From Streptomyces cyaneofuscatus (GTDB taxonomy: Bacteria; Actinomycetota; Actinomycetes; Streptomycetales; Streptomycetaceae): a DNA stretch of 64,000 nucleotides. The DNA is taken from positions 1 to 64,000 of the forward strand of contig NZ_JOEM01000010.1 of the NCBI RefSeq assembly GCF_000718135.1, given 5' to 3'. A program made the position numbers and the translations under genes. Shown piece after piece: positions 1 through 8,784 of the stretch (its first letter is position 1; the number at the start of each line of letters is the position of its first letter). The notes under the pieces are model-generated. The model saw only the letters and a list, made by a program, of their open reading frames with translations, was not told the DNA's origin and did not search any database.

Positions 1-46
1 GGTACTGCAGGGGGGACCCTGTGGGAGAGTAGGACGCCGCCGAACA
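1..46 (+). rRNA. rrf: 5S ribosomal RNA, 3' end (partial)
   Basis: The first 46 bases match the 3' third of the actinobacterial 5S rRNA: GGTACTGCAG, the GGGACCCTGTGGGAGAGTAGG helix region and the GCCGCCGAAC terminus. The 5' part lies before the window, so this is the end of an rrn operon. A strong intrinsic terminator follows directly. Confidence 0.93.
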
Positions 47-57
47 ATTTTTCCGGG

Positions 58-88
58 AAAGCCCCGCACCGTATGGTGCGGGGCTTTT
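58..88 (+). terminator. Intrinsic terminator of the rrn operon
   Basis: A perfect 10-bp GC stem (GCCCCGCACC / GGTGCGGGGC) with loop GTAT is flanked by AAA and TTTT. It lies 12 bases after the 5S rRNA end and would end rRNA transcription. Confidence 0.93.
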
Positions 89-203
89 CTGCGTTCTGAA
101 CCGTGTTGGCCTCGGTCTCCGCCCACCCCTGTGCAGGTGCCGGCCGAGGCTGAGGGTAAGGTCGGGGGGCATCATTCGCACGTTCTTCACAGGAGGCTCC
201 CGG

Positions 204-812
204 GTGGAGGTCCAGGAGACTCGGGTCCAGACGGACCGGGTCCTCACCATCCCCAACATCCTCAGCATGGCTCGCCTTGTCGGGGTACCGCTTTTCCTGT
301 GGCTGATTCTCCGCCCCGTGTTCGGCGGCCCCAACAGTGATGGCTGGGCGCTGCTGGTGCTGATGCTCAGCGGCATCAGCGACTATCTCGACGGCAAGCT
401 CGCCCGGCGGTGGAACCAGATCAGCAGTCTCGGCCGGCTTCTGGACCCGGCTGCCGACCGCCTGTACATCCTCTCGACCCTTCTCGGCCTCACCTGGCGT
501 GAGATCCTGCCGCTCTGGCTCACCGCCGCCCTGCTGGCCCGTGAGCTGATGCTCCTCGTGATGGTGGCGATCCTCCGGCGCCACGGCTATCCGCCGCCGC
601 AGGTCAACTTCCTCGGGAAAGCTGCAACTTTCAACCTGATGTACGCGTTCCCCTTGTTGCTGCTCAGCGACGGGAGTGGTTGGCTGGCTACTGTGGCCGC
701 CGTTTTCGGATGGGCGTTCGCAGGATGGGGTACAACGCTGTATTGGTGGGCAGGGATCCTCTACGTGGTCCAGGTCCGCCGGCTCGTCAAGGCGGATGCA
801 GTAGCCGATTGA
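204..812 (+). CDS. Cardiolipin synthase, CDP-alcohol phosphatidyltransferase type
   Basis: This 202-aa integral membrane protein carries the CDP-alcohol phosphatidyltransferase signature D60..D63G..A67R..G..D81..D85, whose aspartates bind two metal ions and CDP-diacylglycerol. Several hydrophobic helices surround it. The family moves a phosphatidyl group from CDP-diacylglycerol to an alcohol. The syntenic S. coelicolor gene was shown to be a eukaryote-like cardiolipin synthase (phosphatidylglycerol plus CDP-diacylglycerol); mycobacterial orthologues are called pgsA2. The GTG start at 204 has AGGAGG at 191-196. The cardiolipin assignment comes from synteny and recalled literature; the family call comes from the motif. 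Confidence 0.9.
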   Translation: MEVQETRVQTDRVLTIPNILSMARLVGVPLFLWLILRPVFGGPNSDGWALLVLMLSGISDYLDGKLARRWNQISSLGRLLDPAADRLYILSTLLGLTWREILPLWLTAALLARELMLLVMVAILRRHGYPPPQVNFLGKAATFNLMYAFPLLLLSDGSGWLATVAAVFGWAFAGWGTTLYWWAGILYVVQVRRLVKADAVAD

Positions 813-926
813 ACTCGTTGATGTGGTGCCGTGCAGTGTGGCCGGCCCGCGGTGTGATGTCTTGAGTGTGATGCCCCGACGGGTGAAATCGGCTGACCGT
901 CGTCTCTCTAGGAGGACGTTTCCGAT

Positions 927-3422
927 ATGAAGGCCGTCGTGATGGCTGGTGGCGAAGGCACACGCCTGCGCCCCATGACCTCGAGCATGCCCAAGCCGCT
1001 CCTGCCCGTGGCCAATCGGCCGATCATGGAGCATGTCCTGCGGCTTCTCAAGCGGCATGGGCTCAATGAGACAGTAGTGACCGTCCAGTTCCTCGCCTCC
1101 CTCGTAAAGAACTATTTCGGGGACGGCGAGGAGCTCGGGATGGAGCTCACCTATGCCAACGAGGAGAAGCCACTCGGCACCGCGGGGAGCGTGAAGAACG
1201 CCGAGGAGGCGTTGAAGGACGACACCTTCCTCGTCATTTCCGGTGACGCGCTCACCGACTTCGACCTCACCGACCTCATCGCCTTCCACAAGGAGAAGGG
1301 CGGACTCGTCACGGTCTGTCTGACCCGGGTCCCCAATCCGCTGGAATTCGGCATCACCATCGTCGACGAGAACGGCCAGGTCGAACGCTTCCTGGAGAAG
1401 CCGACCTGGGGCCAGGTCTTCTCGGACACGGTGAACACGGGCATCTACGTGATGGAACCCGAGGTCTTCGACTACGTCCAGGCCGATACCTCCGTCGACT
1501 GGTCGGGTGACGTCTTCCCGCAGCTGATGAAGGAAGGCAAGCCCATCTACGGCTATATCGCCGAGGGCTACTGGGAAGACGTCGGCACGCACGAGAGCTA
1601 TGTGAAGGCCCAGGCGGACGTCCTGGAGCGCAAGGTCGACGTGGAGCTCGACGGCTTCGAGATCTCGCCCGGCGTGTGGGTGGCCGAAGGTGCGGAGGTC
1701 CACCCCGACGCCGTGCTGCGCGGGCCGCTGTACATCGGTGACTACGCCAAGGTCGAAGCGGACGTGGAAATCCGTGAGCACACCGTCGTGGGCTCCAACG
1801 TCGTCGTCAAGACCGGCGCCTTTCTTCATAAGGCCGTGGTTCACGACAACGTCTACATCGGACAGCACAGCAACCTCCGGGGCTGCGTGGTCGGCAAGAA
1901 CACCGACATCATGCGGGCGGCCCGGATCGAGGACGGCGCTGTCATCGGTGACGAATGTCTGGTCGGCGAGGAGTCGATCATCCAGGGCAATGTGCGGGTC
2001 TACCCGTTCAAGACCATCGAGGCCGGTGCGTTCGTCAACACCTCGGTGATCTGGGAGTCCCGTGGGCAGGCACATCTCTTCGGGGCGCGTGGCGTCTCCG
2101 GCATCCTGAACGTCGAGATCACCCCCGAGCTGGCGGTCCGGCTGGCCGGTGCCTACGCCACGACCCTCAAGAAGGGGTCGACGGTCACGACCGCCCGTGA
2201 CCACTCCCGAGGTGCCCGCGCGCTCAAGCGAGCCGTGATCTCTGCGCTCCAGGCCAGCGCCATCGACGTACGCGACCTGGAGAACGTACCGCTGCCCGTC
2301 GCCCGCCAGCAGACGGCGCGAGGCAGTGCGGGCGGCATCATGATCCGTACGTCGCCGGGGGTGCCCGACTCGGTGGACATCATGTTCATCGACGAGCGGG
2401 GCGCCGACCTCTCGCAGGCCCAGCAGCGCAAGCTGGACCGCGTCTACGCCCGCCAGGAGTACCGCAGGGCCTTCCCCGGGGAGATCGGGGACCTGCACTT
2501 CCCGTCCAGCGTCTTCGACTCGTACACCGGCTCCCTGCTCCGCAACGTGGACATCGCGGGGATCGCCGACTCCGGGCTCAAGGTCGTCGTGGACGCCTCC
2601 AACGGGTCCGCCGGGCTCGTGCTGCCGAGCCTCCTCGGACGGCTCGGGGTGGACGCCCTGACGATCAACCCGGGGCTCGACGAATCGCGCCCCACCGAGT
2701 CCGCCGAGACGCGCCGTGCCGGCCTCGTCCGGCTCGGGGAGATCGTGTCCTCGGCGCGGGCAGCCTTCGGCGTCCGCTTCGACCCGGTCGGTGAGCGGCT
2801 CTCCCTCGTGGACGAGCTGGGCCGGATCATCGAGGACGACCGGGCCCTGCTGGTCATGCTGGATCTCGTCGCCGCCGAGCGGCGCAGCGGACGGGTCGCC
2901 CTGCCGGTGACCACCACGCGCGTCGCCGAGCAGGTGGCGGCCTACCACGGCACCCAGGTGGAGTGGACGACCACCTCGCCCGACGACCTGACCCGGGTGG
3001 GACGCGAAGAGACCACCATCTTCGGAGGAGACGGGCGCGGCGGGTTCATCGTTCCCGAATTCAGCAGCGTCTTCGACGGGACGGCCGCTTTCGTGCGGCT
3101 CATCGGACTCGTCGCCCGGACCCAGCTCACCCTGAGCCAGATCGACGCCCGTATTCCGCGGGCCCATGTCCTGCGCCGTGACCTCGCGACGCCCTGGGCG
3201 GTCAAGGGCCTCGTCATGCGCAGCGTCGTCGAGGCGGCCGGGGACCGCAGCGTGGACACCACGGACGGCGTCCGGGTGGTCGAGGCGGACGGACGGTGGA
3301 TCATGGTGCTGCCCGACCGGGCGGAGGCCGTCACCCATCTGTGGGCGGAAGGCCCGGACGACGCCTCCGCACAGGCGCTGCTCGACGAGTGGTCCGCCGT
3401 GGTGGAGAGCGCGGGCGAGTGA
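927..3422 (+). CDS. Mannose-1-phosphate guanylyltransferase fused to a degenerate phosphomannomutase domain
   Basis: The 831-aa protein starts with a sugar-nucleotide transferase domain (about residues 1-230; [16 protein letters not shown] is the nucleotide-binding loop). A left-handed beta-helix of hexapeptide repeats follows (about 250-370), then an alpha-D-phosphohexomutase fold (about 430-831). It probably makes GDP-mannose for glycans and glycoproteins. The mutase half has RTSPGVP where active enzymes have the phosphoserine loop TASHNP, and FDPVGERLS where they have the metal loop DGDxDR, so it is probably not catalytic. The ATG start has AGGAGG at 910-915. A hairpin ends the gene. The exact nucleotide-sugar specificity is inferred from the family. 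Confidence 0.88.
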   Translation: MKAVVMAGGEGTRLRPMTSSMPKPLLPVANRPIMEHVLRLLKRHGLNETVVTVQFLASLVKNYFGDGEELGMELTYANEEKPLGTAGSVKNAEEALKDDTFLVISGDALTDFDLTDLIAFHKEKGGLVTVCLTRVPNPLEFGITIVDENGQVERFLEKPTWGQVFSDTVNTGIYVMEPEVFDYVQADTSVDWSGDVFPQLMKEGKPIYGYIAEGYWEDVGTHESYVKAQADVLERKVDVELDGFEISPGVWVAEGAEVHPDAVLRGPLYIGDYAKVEADVEIREHTVVGSNVVVKTGAFLHKAVVHDNVYIGQHSNLRGCVVGKNTDIMRAARIEDGAVIGDECLVGEESIIQGNVRVYPFKTIEAGAFVNTSVIWESRGQAHLFGARGVSGILNVEITPELAVRLAGAYATTLKKGSTVTTARDHSRGARALKRAVISALQASAIDVRDLENVPLPVARQQTARGSAGGIMIRTSPGVPDSVDIMFIDERGADLSQAQQRKLDRVYARQEYRRAFPGEIGDLHFPSSVFDSYTGSLLRNVDIAGIADSGLKVVVDASNGSAGLVLPSLLGRLGVDALTINPGLDESRPTESAETRRAGLVRLGEIVSSARAAFGVRFDPVGERLSLVDELGRIIEDDRALLVMLDLVAAERRSGRVALPVTTTRVAEQVAAYHGTQVEWTTTSPDDLTRVGREETTIFGGDGRGGFIVPEFSSVFDGTAAFVRLIGLVARTQLTLSQIDARIPRAHVLRRDLATPWAVKGLVMRSVVEAAGDRSVDTTDGVRVVEADGRWIMVLPDRAEAVTHLWAEGPDDASAQALLDEWSAVVESAGE

Positions 3423-3437
3423 CTTCCTGACACCCGT

Positions 3438-3471
3438 GCACCGGAACTCCCTGCCCAGGGCGTTCCGGTGC
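3438..3471 (+). terminator. Hairpin after the guanylyltransferase gene
   Basis: The inverted repeat GCACCGGAAC / GTTCCGGTGC (10 of 10 bp) lies 16 bases past the stop codon. It has no T-tract, as is common for Streptomyces terminators. Confidence 0.7.
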
Positions 3472-3522
3472 TCCGGTGGGGCCATTCGGCGGCAGCCGTG
3501 GTGACGTGCGACGATGTGCGGC

Positions 3523-4437
3523 ATGTCGCAGCAGCCCCCCGATCGGAGCACACCCTCGCCGCCCGCACGTCCTGACGCCTCCATGTCGCTGCTGAACAAC
3601 GTGATGGACCACAGCCTCGACGACGGTTACGCGGAGGCCTCGGCCCGCCGCCAGGCCGACGGGAGCGCGGGGCTGCCCCGTACGCTCAAGTCGAAGCTCG
3701 GCCTCGCCGCCGGTCTGGTGGTGGCCGCCCTCGTGGTCACCCTCGGAGCCGCTGAGGCGCGGGTGTCGGCGCCGGTCGTCGCGAAGGAACGCGAAGAGCT
3801 GATCGACCGCATCGACGCCGAGACCCGGGCGGCCGACACACTTGAGTCCGATGTCGACAAGCTCCGAAGCGATGTGAGCGAGCGGCAGCGCAAGGCGCTG
3901 GAACAGCACGGCGGGGACCAGGGGGAGCTGGTGGCGCTGCTGTCGGGGGCGACCCCGGTCCAGGGCCCCGGCGTGAAGCTCGTCGTGGACGACGCCAAGA
4001 ACACCGACCAGGGCGGGGGCGGGCCCCGTGAGTCGTCGAGCTTCTCCGACACGGGCCGGGTGCGCGACCGGGACATGCAGCGGGTCGTCAACGGCCTGTG
4101 GGAGTCCGGCGCCGAGGCCATCGCCATCAATGGGCAAAGGCTGACGGCGCTGTCGGCGATCCGCGCCGCGGGCGACGCCATACTGGTCGACAACAGGCCG
4201 CTCGTACCGCCTTATACGGTGCTCGCGGTGGGGGACGGGAAGAATCTCGCCGCCGCGTTCCGGGACAGCGCCGACGGCCAGTACCTGAACGCGCTCAAGG
4301 AGAGCTTCGACATCCGCACCAGCTTGTCCGATCAGGCCGAGGTGCGGCTCCCGGCCGCACCGAGCCTGATCGTCCGTACAGCAGAGCCGAAGGCCGCCGG
4401 CAGTGATGCGGCAGAATCAGGGAAGGGCACATCGTGA
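3523..4437 (+). CDS. DUF881 family membrane-anchored protein (first copy)
   Basis: This protein of about 304 aa has a disordered N-terminal tail, one transmembrane helix (LGLAAGLVVAALVVTLGAA), a predicted coiled coil (EREELIDRIDAETRAADTLE onward) and the DUF881 domain with PVQGPGVKLVVDD and a GAEAIAINGQ motif. The family, seen also in Firmicutes cell-division loci, has no known enzymatic activity. The helix-then-domain order suggests the domain is outside the membrane. Its last codon overlaps the next start (GTGA at 4434-4437), so it is translationally coupled to the small basic protein. I chose ATG 3523 over ATG 3514; neither has a clear ribosome binding site. Confidence 0.85.
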   Translation: MSQQPPDRSTPSPPARPDASMSLLNNVMDHSLDDGYAEASARRQADGSAGLPRTLKSKLGLAAGLVVAALVVTLGAAEARVSAPVVAKEREELIDRIDAETRAADTLESDVDKLRSDVSERQRKALEQHGGDQGELVALLSGATPVQGPGVKLVVDDAKNTDQGGGGPRESSSFSDTGRVRDRDMQRVVNGLWESGAEAIAINGQRLTALSAIRAAGDAILVDNRPLVPPYTVLAVGDGKNLAAAFRDSADGQYLNALKESFDIRTSLSDQAEVRLPAAPSLIVRTAEPKAAGSDAAESGKGTS

Positions 4438-4766
4438 TCGCCGTACTGGGCCTCGTCGTGGGAGTCGTGGTCGGACTGTTGGTCCGGCCCGAAGTACCGG
4501 CGGTGGTCGAGCCCTATCTCCCGATCGCCGTGGTCGCCGCGCTCGACGCGGTCTTCGGAGGTCTGCGGGCCATGCTCGACGGTATCTTCGTCGACAAGGT
4601 CTTCGTGGTGTCGTTCCTCTCCAACGTCGTGGTCGCCGCACTGATCGTGTTCCTGGGCGACAAACTGGGTGTCGGCGCGCAGCTCTCCACCGGTGTGGTG
4701 GTCGTGCTCGGCATCCGGATCTTCTCCAACGCCGCCGCGATCCGCCGGCACGTCTTCCGGGCTTGA
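4434..4766 (+). CDS. sbp: Small basic protein (DUF1290 family)
   Basis: The 110-aa protein is almost entirely hydrophobic, with about three transmembrane segments and the conserved central stretch DAVFGGLRAMLDGIF. It ends in a basic tail (IRRHVFRA). It matches the small basic protein (Sbp/DUF1290) family, which is found between two DUF881 genes in many Gram-positive genomes, often near cell-division genes. Its biochemical role is unknown. The GTG start overlaps the upstream stop, and the next gene starts 5 bases after its stop, so the three genes form one operon. Confidence 0.9.
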   Translation: MIAVLGLVVGVVVGLLVRPEVPAVVEPYLPIAVVAALDAVFGGLRAMLDGIFVDKVFVVSFLSNVVVAALIVFLGDKLGVGAQLSTGVVVVLGIRIFSNAAAIRRHVFRA

Positions 4767-4771
4767 GGCCG

Positions 4772-5602
4772 ATGAACAACGACGAGAACCCGCGCAGCCA
4801 AGAGCCGGAACGGCCCGAACAGCCGGACGCCGGTGTCTCCGGCGCCCCGGACGCGCCTGTGCGGCCGCCCGCCGTCGAGGAGGTCTCCGGGCGCCAGAGG
4901 CTGCTGGCGGGCCTGTGGCCGCCCCGGGTGAGCCGGGCCCAACTCATCGTCGCCGTGCTGCTGTTCGGGCTCGGCCTGGGGCTGGCCATCCAGGTGCGGT
5001 CCACCAGTGACGACAGCGCGCTGCGCGGCGCGCGGCAGGAGGACCTGGTCCGGATCCTCGACGAGGTCGACGACCGCACGCAGCGTCTGGAGGACGAGAA
5101 GCAGCGTCTGGACGCCCAGCGCACCGAGCTGGAGAACAGCTCGGACCAGGCCGAGGAGGCCCGGAAACAGACGCTGGAGAAGGAACGCCAGCTGGGGATC
5201 CTCGCGGGTACGGTGGCGGCCCAGGGTCCCGGCATCACGCTGACGATCAGTGACCCCTCCGGCGCGGTCGCGGCCGACAAGCTGCTCGACACCGTCCAGG
5301 AGCTGCGCGCGGCGGGCGCCGAGGCCATCGAGGTCAACGGCGTGCGGGTGGTGGCCAACACGTACTTCTCCGGGGAGGGCGGTGACATCCAGGTGGACGG
5401 CAAGAAGATCGAGGCACCGTACGAGTTCAAGGTGATCGGCAAGCCGCAGGACCTGGAGCCCGCCCTCAACATTCCCGGAGGAGTGGTGCAGACGCTGGAG
5501 AAGGAGCAGGCCACGGCGGTCGTGGAGCGCTCCGAGGAGATCGTCGTCGACGCCTTGCGACCGGCGGAGCGGCCTGACTACGCTCGGTCGTCGTCCCCGT
5601 GA
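4772..5602 (+). CDS. DUF881 family membrane-anchored protein (second copy)
   Basis: This 276-aa protein has a proline- and glutamate-rich N-terminal tail, a transmembrane helix (AQLIVAVLLFGLGLGLAIQV), a long coiled coil (about residues 85-150) and a DUF881 domain with AAQGPGITLTISD and GAEAIEVNGVRV. It is a paralogue of the protein encoded at 3523-4437. Two copies around the small basic protein suggest the three act as a complex; that is inference. ATG 4772 is the first start after the sbp stop and follows GAGG at 4764-4767. Confidence 0.87.
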   Translation: MNNDENPRSQEPERPEQPDAGVSGAPDAPVRPPAVEEVSGRQRLLAGLWPPRVSRAQLIVAVLLFGLGLGLAIQVRSTSDDSALRGARQEDLVRILDEVDDRTQRLEDEKQRLDAQRTELENSSDQAEEARKQTLEKERQLGILAGTVAAQGPGITLTISDPSGAVAADKLLDTVQELRAAGAEAIEVNGVRVVANTYFSGEGGDIQVDGKKIEAPYEFKVIGKPQDLEPALNIPGGVVQTLEKEQATAVVERSEEIVVDALRPAERPDYARSSSP

Positions 5603-5792
5603 TCGCGCCGAGCCGCAGGGCCGGTGGACGAGGGTACGAGGTTGCGGGGGGTCGGCGCACCGGATTGGTGGTGCGTGGTGGAAACTGTCGGGTGGATACG
5701 GACGTTGTGAAGATGTCCGGGTCGGCAGGTGTGTTCATTCAGGGTTCGTCCTGCCCCACGGGCGGGTCTATGTCGGTCAAGGGGAATCGCCC

Positions 5793-6578
5793 GTGAAGTT
5801 TTTTGCGAAGTTGTTCGGGAAGAGCGCGCGCGAGGACAGCAACAGTGCTGCCCGCCACCGTGCTCCGCGCCACGGCCAGGTCGAGGAGCAGGACACGGAG
5901 CGTCCGCTCTTCCGCGATGAGGTGTCCGGGGACGCCACTCAGGCTGGTATCGACGTGTCGTCCATTGACCCTGCCGGTGCCGGCCGCATAGGTTTCGGCG
6001 CATCATCAACCTCAGGTTCGGGTGGAGGGTTCACCCCGGAGGGCTCGTCGATGCCGGTCTGTACGAGGTGCGGCCACCGCAATGCGGCGGACAGCCGTTT
6101 CTGCTCCAACTGCGGCGCGCCGCTGCGGGGCGGAGTCCCCGAGCGTGCCTCGGAGACGACGTCCACGATCTCCATCTCCGGTCTTGAGGCGTACGAGGCC
6201 GAGGCGACGGGCCAGACGGCTCTGCCCTCGCTCTCCCCGGAGGCCCAGGCCGCCGTCGACGCGCTGCCCGGAGGTTCGGCGCTCCTGGTCGTGCGCCGCG
6301 GCCCCAATTCCGGCAGCCGTTTCCTGCTGGACAGCGACCTCACGACCGCCGGCCGTCACCCGCAGAGCGACATCTTTCTCGACGACGTGACCGTGTCGCG
6401 GCGTCATGTGGAGTTCCGCAGGGGTCCGGACGGTAGCTTCACGGTGGGTGACGTCGGCAGCCTCAACGGCACCTATGTCAACCGCGAGCGCATCGATTCG
6501 GTCCTGCTGTCCAACGGCGACGAAGTCCAGATCGGTAAGTACCGCCTGGTCTTCTACGCGAGCCCGCGGGGCGTGTGA
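5793..6578 (+). CDS. garA: FHA-domain signalling protein, GarA/OdhI type, with N-terminal zinc ribbon
   Basis: This 261-aa protein has a C-terminal forkhead-associated domain with the phosphothreonine-binding signature (GRHPQSDIFLDD, SRRHVEF, GSLNGTYVN). Before it is the motif SETTST, matching the kinase-phosphorylated ETTS motif of mycobacterial GarA and corynebacterial OdhI. Those proteins bind and inhibit 2-oxoglutarate dehydrogenase and glutamate dehydrogenase when unphosphorylated. Unlike the roughly 160-aa GarA, it adds about 100 residues with a four-cysteine zinc ribbon (CTRCGHRN...FCSNCGAPL). Synteny with the mycobacterial garA region supports orthology. The start is GTG; an internal ATG at 6051 would give a GarA-sized product. 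Confidence 0.88.
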   Translation: MKFFAKLFGKSAREDSNSAARHRAPRHGQVEEQDTERPLFRDEVSGDATQAGIDVSSIDPAGAGRIGFGASSTSGSGGGFTPEGSSMPVCTRCGHRNAADSRFCSNCGAPLRGGVPERASETTSTISISGLEAYEAEATGQTALPSLSPEAQAAVDALPGGSALLVVRRGPNSGSRFLLDSDLTTAGRHPQSDIFLDDVTVSRRHVEFRRGPDGSFTVGDVGSLNGTYVNRERIDSVLLSNGDEVQIGKYRLVFYASPRGV

Positions 6579-6582
6579 CCAG

Positions 6583-6603
6583 CCCCCGGACCTTGTCCGG
6601 GGG
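6583..6603 (+). terminator. Short strong hairpin between the FHA and MerR genes
   Basis: The inverted repeat CCCCCGGAC / GTCCGGGGG with a 3-base loop begins right after the FHA stop and ends 17 bases before the next start. It may terminate or attenuate read-through into the MerR gene. Confidence 0.55.
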
Positions 6604-6620
6604 GATCCCCAGGAAGGCCC

Positions 6621-7364
6621 ATGCTGCGAACACCGACAGGCGGTTCCGGTGACGGTACCGCCACCGCGGACGCGCGCTGGGTGAGCATCGGAACGGTACT
6701 CACCCGGCTGCGCGAAGAGTTTCCGGAAGTCACGATCTCCAAGATCCGCTTTCTGGAGGCCGAGGGGCTCATCGAGCCGCAGCGGACTCCCTCCGGGTAC
6801 CGGAAGTTCGCTCCCGGCGATGTGGAGCGCCTCGCGCAGGTGCTCCGCATGCAGCGGGACCACTATCTGCCGCTCAAGGTCATCCGGGAGCACCTGGACG
6901 CCCTGGCCCGGGGGGAGCAGCCGGCGCTGCCCTCGCCGGGCGGTCAGCGCGATCTCGGCGACGGTGTGTGGGATTCCGGCCCGGGTGCGGCGACCGCCGC
7001 GCGGATCGGGCGCGCCGAGCTCCTGGCGGCCGCACAGGTCGACGAGGAGCAGCTGGAGGAGTGGGAGTCCTACGGGCTCATCGTCCCGGCTCCTGAGGGT
7101 GGCTACGACGCGGAGATGGTGACCGTGGCCAGGCTGGTGGCGGATCTGGGGCGATTCGGTCTGGAACCGCGCCATCTGCGCGCCATGCGCGCCTCCGCGG
7201 ACCGGGAGGCGGGGCTGGTGGAGCAGCTGGTCGCGCCGCTGCGCCTGCACCGGAATCCGCAGACCAGGGCCCATGCCGAGGCCACGGCGAACGAGCTGGC
7301 CGAGCTTTCCGTACGGCTGCACGCGGCGCTCGTCCAGAGCGCTCTGCGGAGCCGTCTGCACTGA
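6621..7364 (+). CDS. ftsR: MerR-family regulator, FtsR-like
   Basis: This 247-aa protein has an N-terminal MerR winged helix-turn-helix (ISKIRFLEAEGLIEPQRTPSGYRKFAPGDVERL), a central helical region and a C-terminal helical domain. It lacks the metal-binding cysteines of classical MerR sensors. It sits where mycobacteria have Rv1828, whose corynebacterial orthologue FtsR activates ftsZ. The role here is inferred from synteny and family. The ATG is preceded by AGGAAGG at 6611-6617. Confidence 0.82.
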   Translation: MLRTPTGGSGDGTATADARWVSIGTVLTRLREEFPEVTISKIRFLEAEGLIEPQRTPSGYRKFAPGDVERLAQVLRMQRDHYLPLKVIREHLDALARGEQPALPSPGGQRDLGDGVWDSGPGAATAARIGRAELLAAAQVDEEQLEEWESYGLIVPAPEGGYDAEMVTVARLVADLGRFGLEPRHLRAMRASADREAGLVEQLVAPLRLHRNPQTRAHAEATANELAELSVRLHAALVQSALRSRLH

Positions 7365-7405
7365 GCTCGGGGGAGCCCGACTACCCAAACATGGCGAGCA
7401 CGTCC

Positions 7406-7411
7406 TAGGGT
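7406..7411 (+). promoter_or_regulatory. Putative -10 element for a leaderless mRNA
   Basis: TAGGGT fits the actinobacterial TANNNT -10 consensus and ends 6 bases before the GTG start at 7418. No Shine-Dalgarno sequence is present there. Transcription would start at or next to the start codon. No good -35 is visible. Confidence 0.45.
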
Positions 7412-7417
7412 TGCTGT

Positions 7418-7891
7418 GTGAACGAGCTCGACGTTGTCGGTGTCCGGGTGGAAATGCCCTCCAACCAACCGATCGTTCTCCTGCGTGAAGTGGGAGGCGA
7501 CCGGTACCTCCCCATTTGGATCGGTCCTGGGGAGGCGACCGCCATTGCCTTCGCCCAGCAGGGCATGGCTCCGGCCAGGCCGCTGACCCATGACCTGTTC
7601 AAGGATGTGCTCGAGGCCGTGGGCCAGGAGCTCACCGAGGTCCGCATCACGGACCTTCGCGAAGGGGTCTTCTACGCGGAGCTCGTCTTCGCCAGCGGGG
7701 TCGAGGTGAGCGCCCGGCCGTCCGACGCCATAGCGCTCGCCCTGCGGACCGGCACGCCGATCTACGGCAGTGACGGCGTGCTGGACGATGCGGGCATCGC
7801 GATTCCCGACGAGCAGGAGGACGAGGTGGAGAAGTTCCGCGAATTCCTCGACCAGATCTCACCGGAGGACTTCGGTACGAACAGCCAGTGA
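7418..7891 (+). CDS. Bifunctional nuclease domain protein (BFN/DUF151)
   Basis: The 157-aa protein matches the DUF151/BFN family along its whole length: ELDVVGVRVEMPSNQPIVLL at the start, YLPIWIGPGEATAIA in the middle and ARPSDAIALALRTGTPIY near the end. Plant and archaeal members have reported nuclease activity; the actinobacterial function is not settled. It is syntenic with mycobacterial Rv1829, between two MerR regulators. The GTG start lacks a ribosome binding site but has a -10-like box just upstream, so the mRNA may be leaderless. Confidence 0.88.
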   Translation: MNELDVVGVRVEMPSNQPIVLLREVGGDRYLPIWIGPGEATAIAFAQQGMAPARPLTHDLFKDVLEAVGQELTEVRITDLREGVFYAELVFASGVEVSARPSDAIALALRTGTPIYGSDGVLDDAGIAIPDEQEDEVEKFREFLDQISPEDFGTNSQ

Positions 7892-8000
7892 CCGTCCCGC
7901 AAGGGTGTCGTCAGCGCATCCGACAAGCCTTTCCCGGAAGCGAGACACGGGAAACCACCCTCAGGGTGATTATCACTCGGCGTGCCGAGTGTGGCGATCG

Positions 8001-8029
8001 TTGACGCACCCCCAGTGACTGCCTACCTT
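8001..8029 (+). promoter_or_regulatory. Vegetative promoter of the second MerR gene
   Basis: TTGACG (8001-8006) and TACCTT (8024-8029) are separated by exactly 17 bases, close to the HrdB consensus. The predicted transcription start near 8036 rules out the in-frame upstream start at 7982 and supports the GTG at 8060. Confidence 0.75.
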
Positions 8030-8059
8030 CGAGTGGGCAGGTCAAGGACGGAGGTCGGC

Positions 8060-8686
8060 GTGAGAAGCAGCGGCGACGGTACGGCGGCGGGTGGGCCGTA
8101 TCCGCAGCACGTCAGTGGAGCCGACCACGCCATCAGGCAGCCGGTTCAACCGGCAGCGGTGGCAGCGGGCGGCGTGGCAGCGGCGAGCGATGCCGGTGAC
8201 ATCGGCTATCGGGGACCGACGGCGTGCGCGGCGGCGGGGATCACCTACCGCCAACTGGACTACTGGGCGCGTACGGGGCTGGTGGAGCCGAGCGTGCGGC
8301 CGGCCTACGGGTCGGGGACCCAGCGTCTCTACAGTTTCCGGGACGTGGTCCTCCTCAAGATCGTCAAGCGGTTCCTGGACACCGGGGTCGCTCTGCAGAA
8401 CATCCGCACCACGGTCCAGCACCTGCGGGCCCGGGGGTTCCAGGATCTTGAGCGCATGACGCTGATGAGCGACGGGGCGACGGTCTACGAGTGCTCATCA
8501 CCCGACGAGGTCGTCAGCCTTCTCCAGGGTGGTCAGGGCGTCTTCGGGATCGCCGTCGGCGTCGTCTGGCGGGATGTGGACGCGGCGCTCTCCCAGCTCC
8601 ACGGCGAGCGGGTCGACACCGGTGAGACGCTCATCGGCAACAACCCGGCCGACGAGCTGGCCCGGCGCCGCAACCGCGCCGGATGA
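8060..8686 (+). CDS. MerR-family transcriptional regulator (Rv1830 type)
   Basis: This protein of about 208 aa has a low-complexity N-terminal tail and then a MerR helix-turn-helix (YRQLDYWARTGLVEPSVRPA, with the wing TQRLYSFRDVVLLKIV). A helical C-terminal domain follows. It resembles the essential mycobacterial regulator Rv1830, which holds the same position after the BFN gene. The effector is unknown. The start is chosen from GGAGG at 8050-8054 and the promoter at 8001-8029. A strong terminator follows the gene. Confidence 0.86.
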   Translation: MRSSGDGTAAGGPYPQHVSGADHAIRQPVQPAAVAAGGVAAASDAGDIGYRGPTACAAAGITYRQLDYWARTGLVEPSVRPAYGSGTQRLYSFRDVVLLKIVKRFLDTGVALQNIRTTVQHLRARGFQDLERMTLMSDGATVYECSSPDEVVSLLQGGQGVFGIAVGVVWRDVDAALSQLHGERVDTGETLIGNNPADELARRRNRAG

Positions 8687-8712
8687 GCGGCTGAGAGCAC
8701 AGGACCTTACGG

Positions 8713-8756
8713 AACGGGGCGGCCCGGCACTCCACGGAGTGCCGGGCCGCCCCGTT
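8713..8756 (+). terminator. Strong hairpin terminator
   Basis: A perfect inverted repeat of at least 19 bp (AACGGGGCGGCCCGGCACT and its complement) begins 26 bases after the MerR stop and ends before dinB. Confidence 0.88.
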
Positions 8757-8784
8757 GTCAGTGGTGTAGGGCAGCATCGGAGGT

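Noticed and set aside
4403..4771. Upstream extension of the second DUF881 gene
   Set aside because: It would overlap the whole small basic protein gene in another frame; the ATG at 4772 matches the family start.
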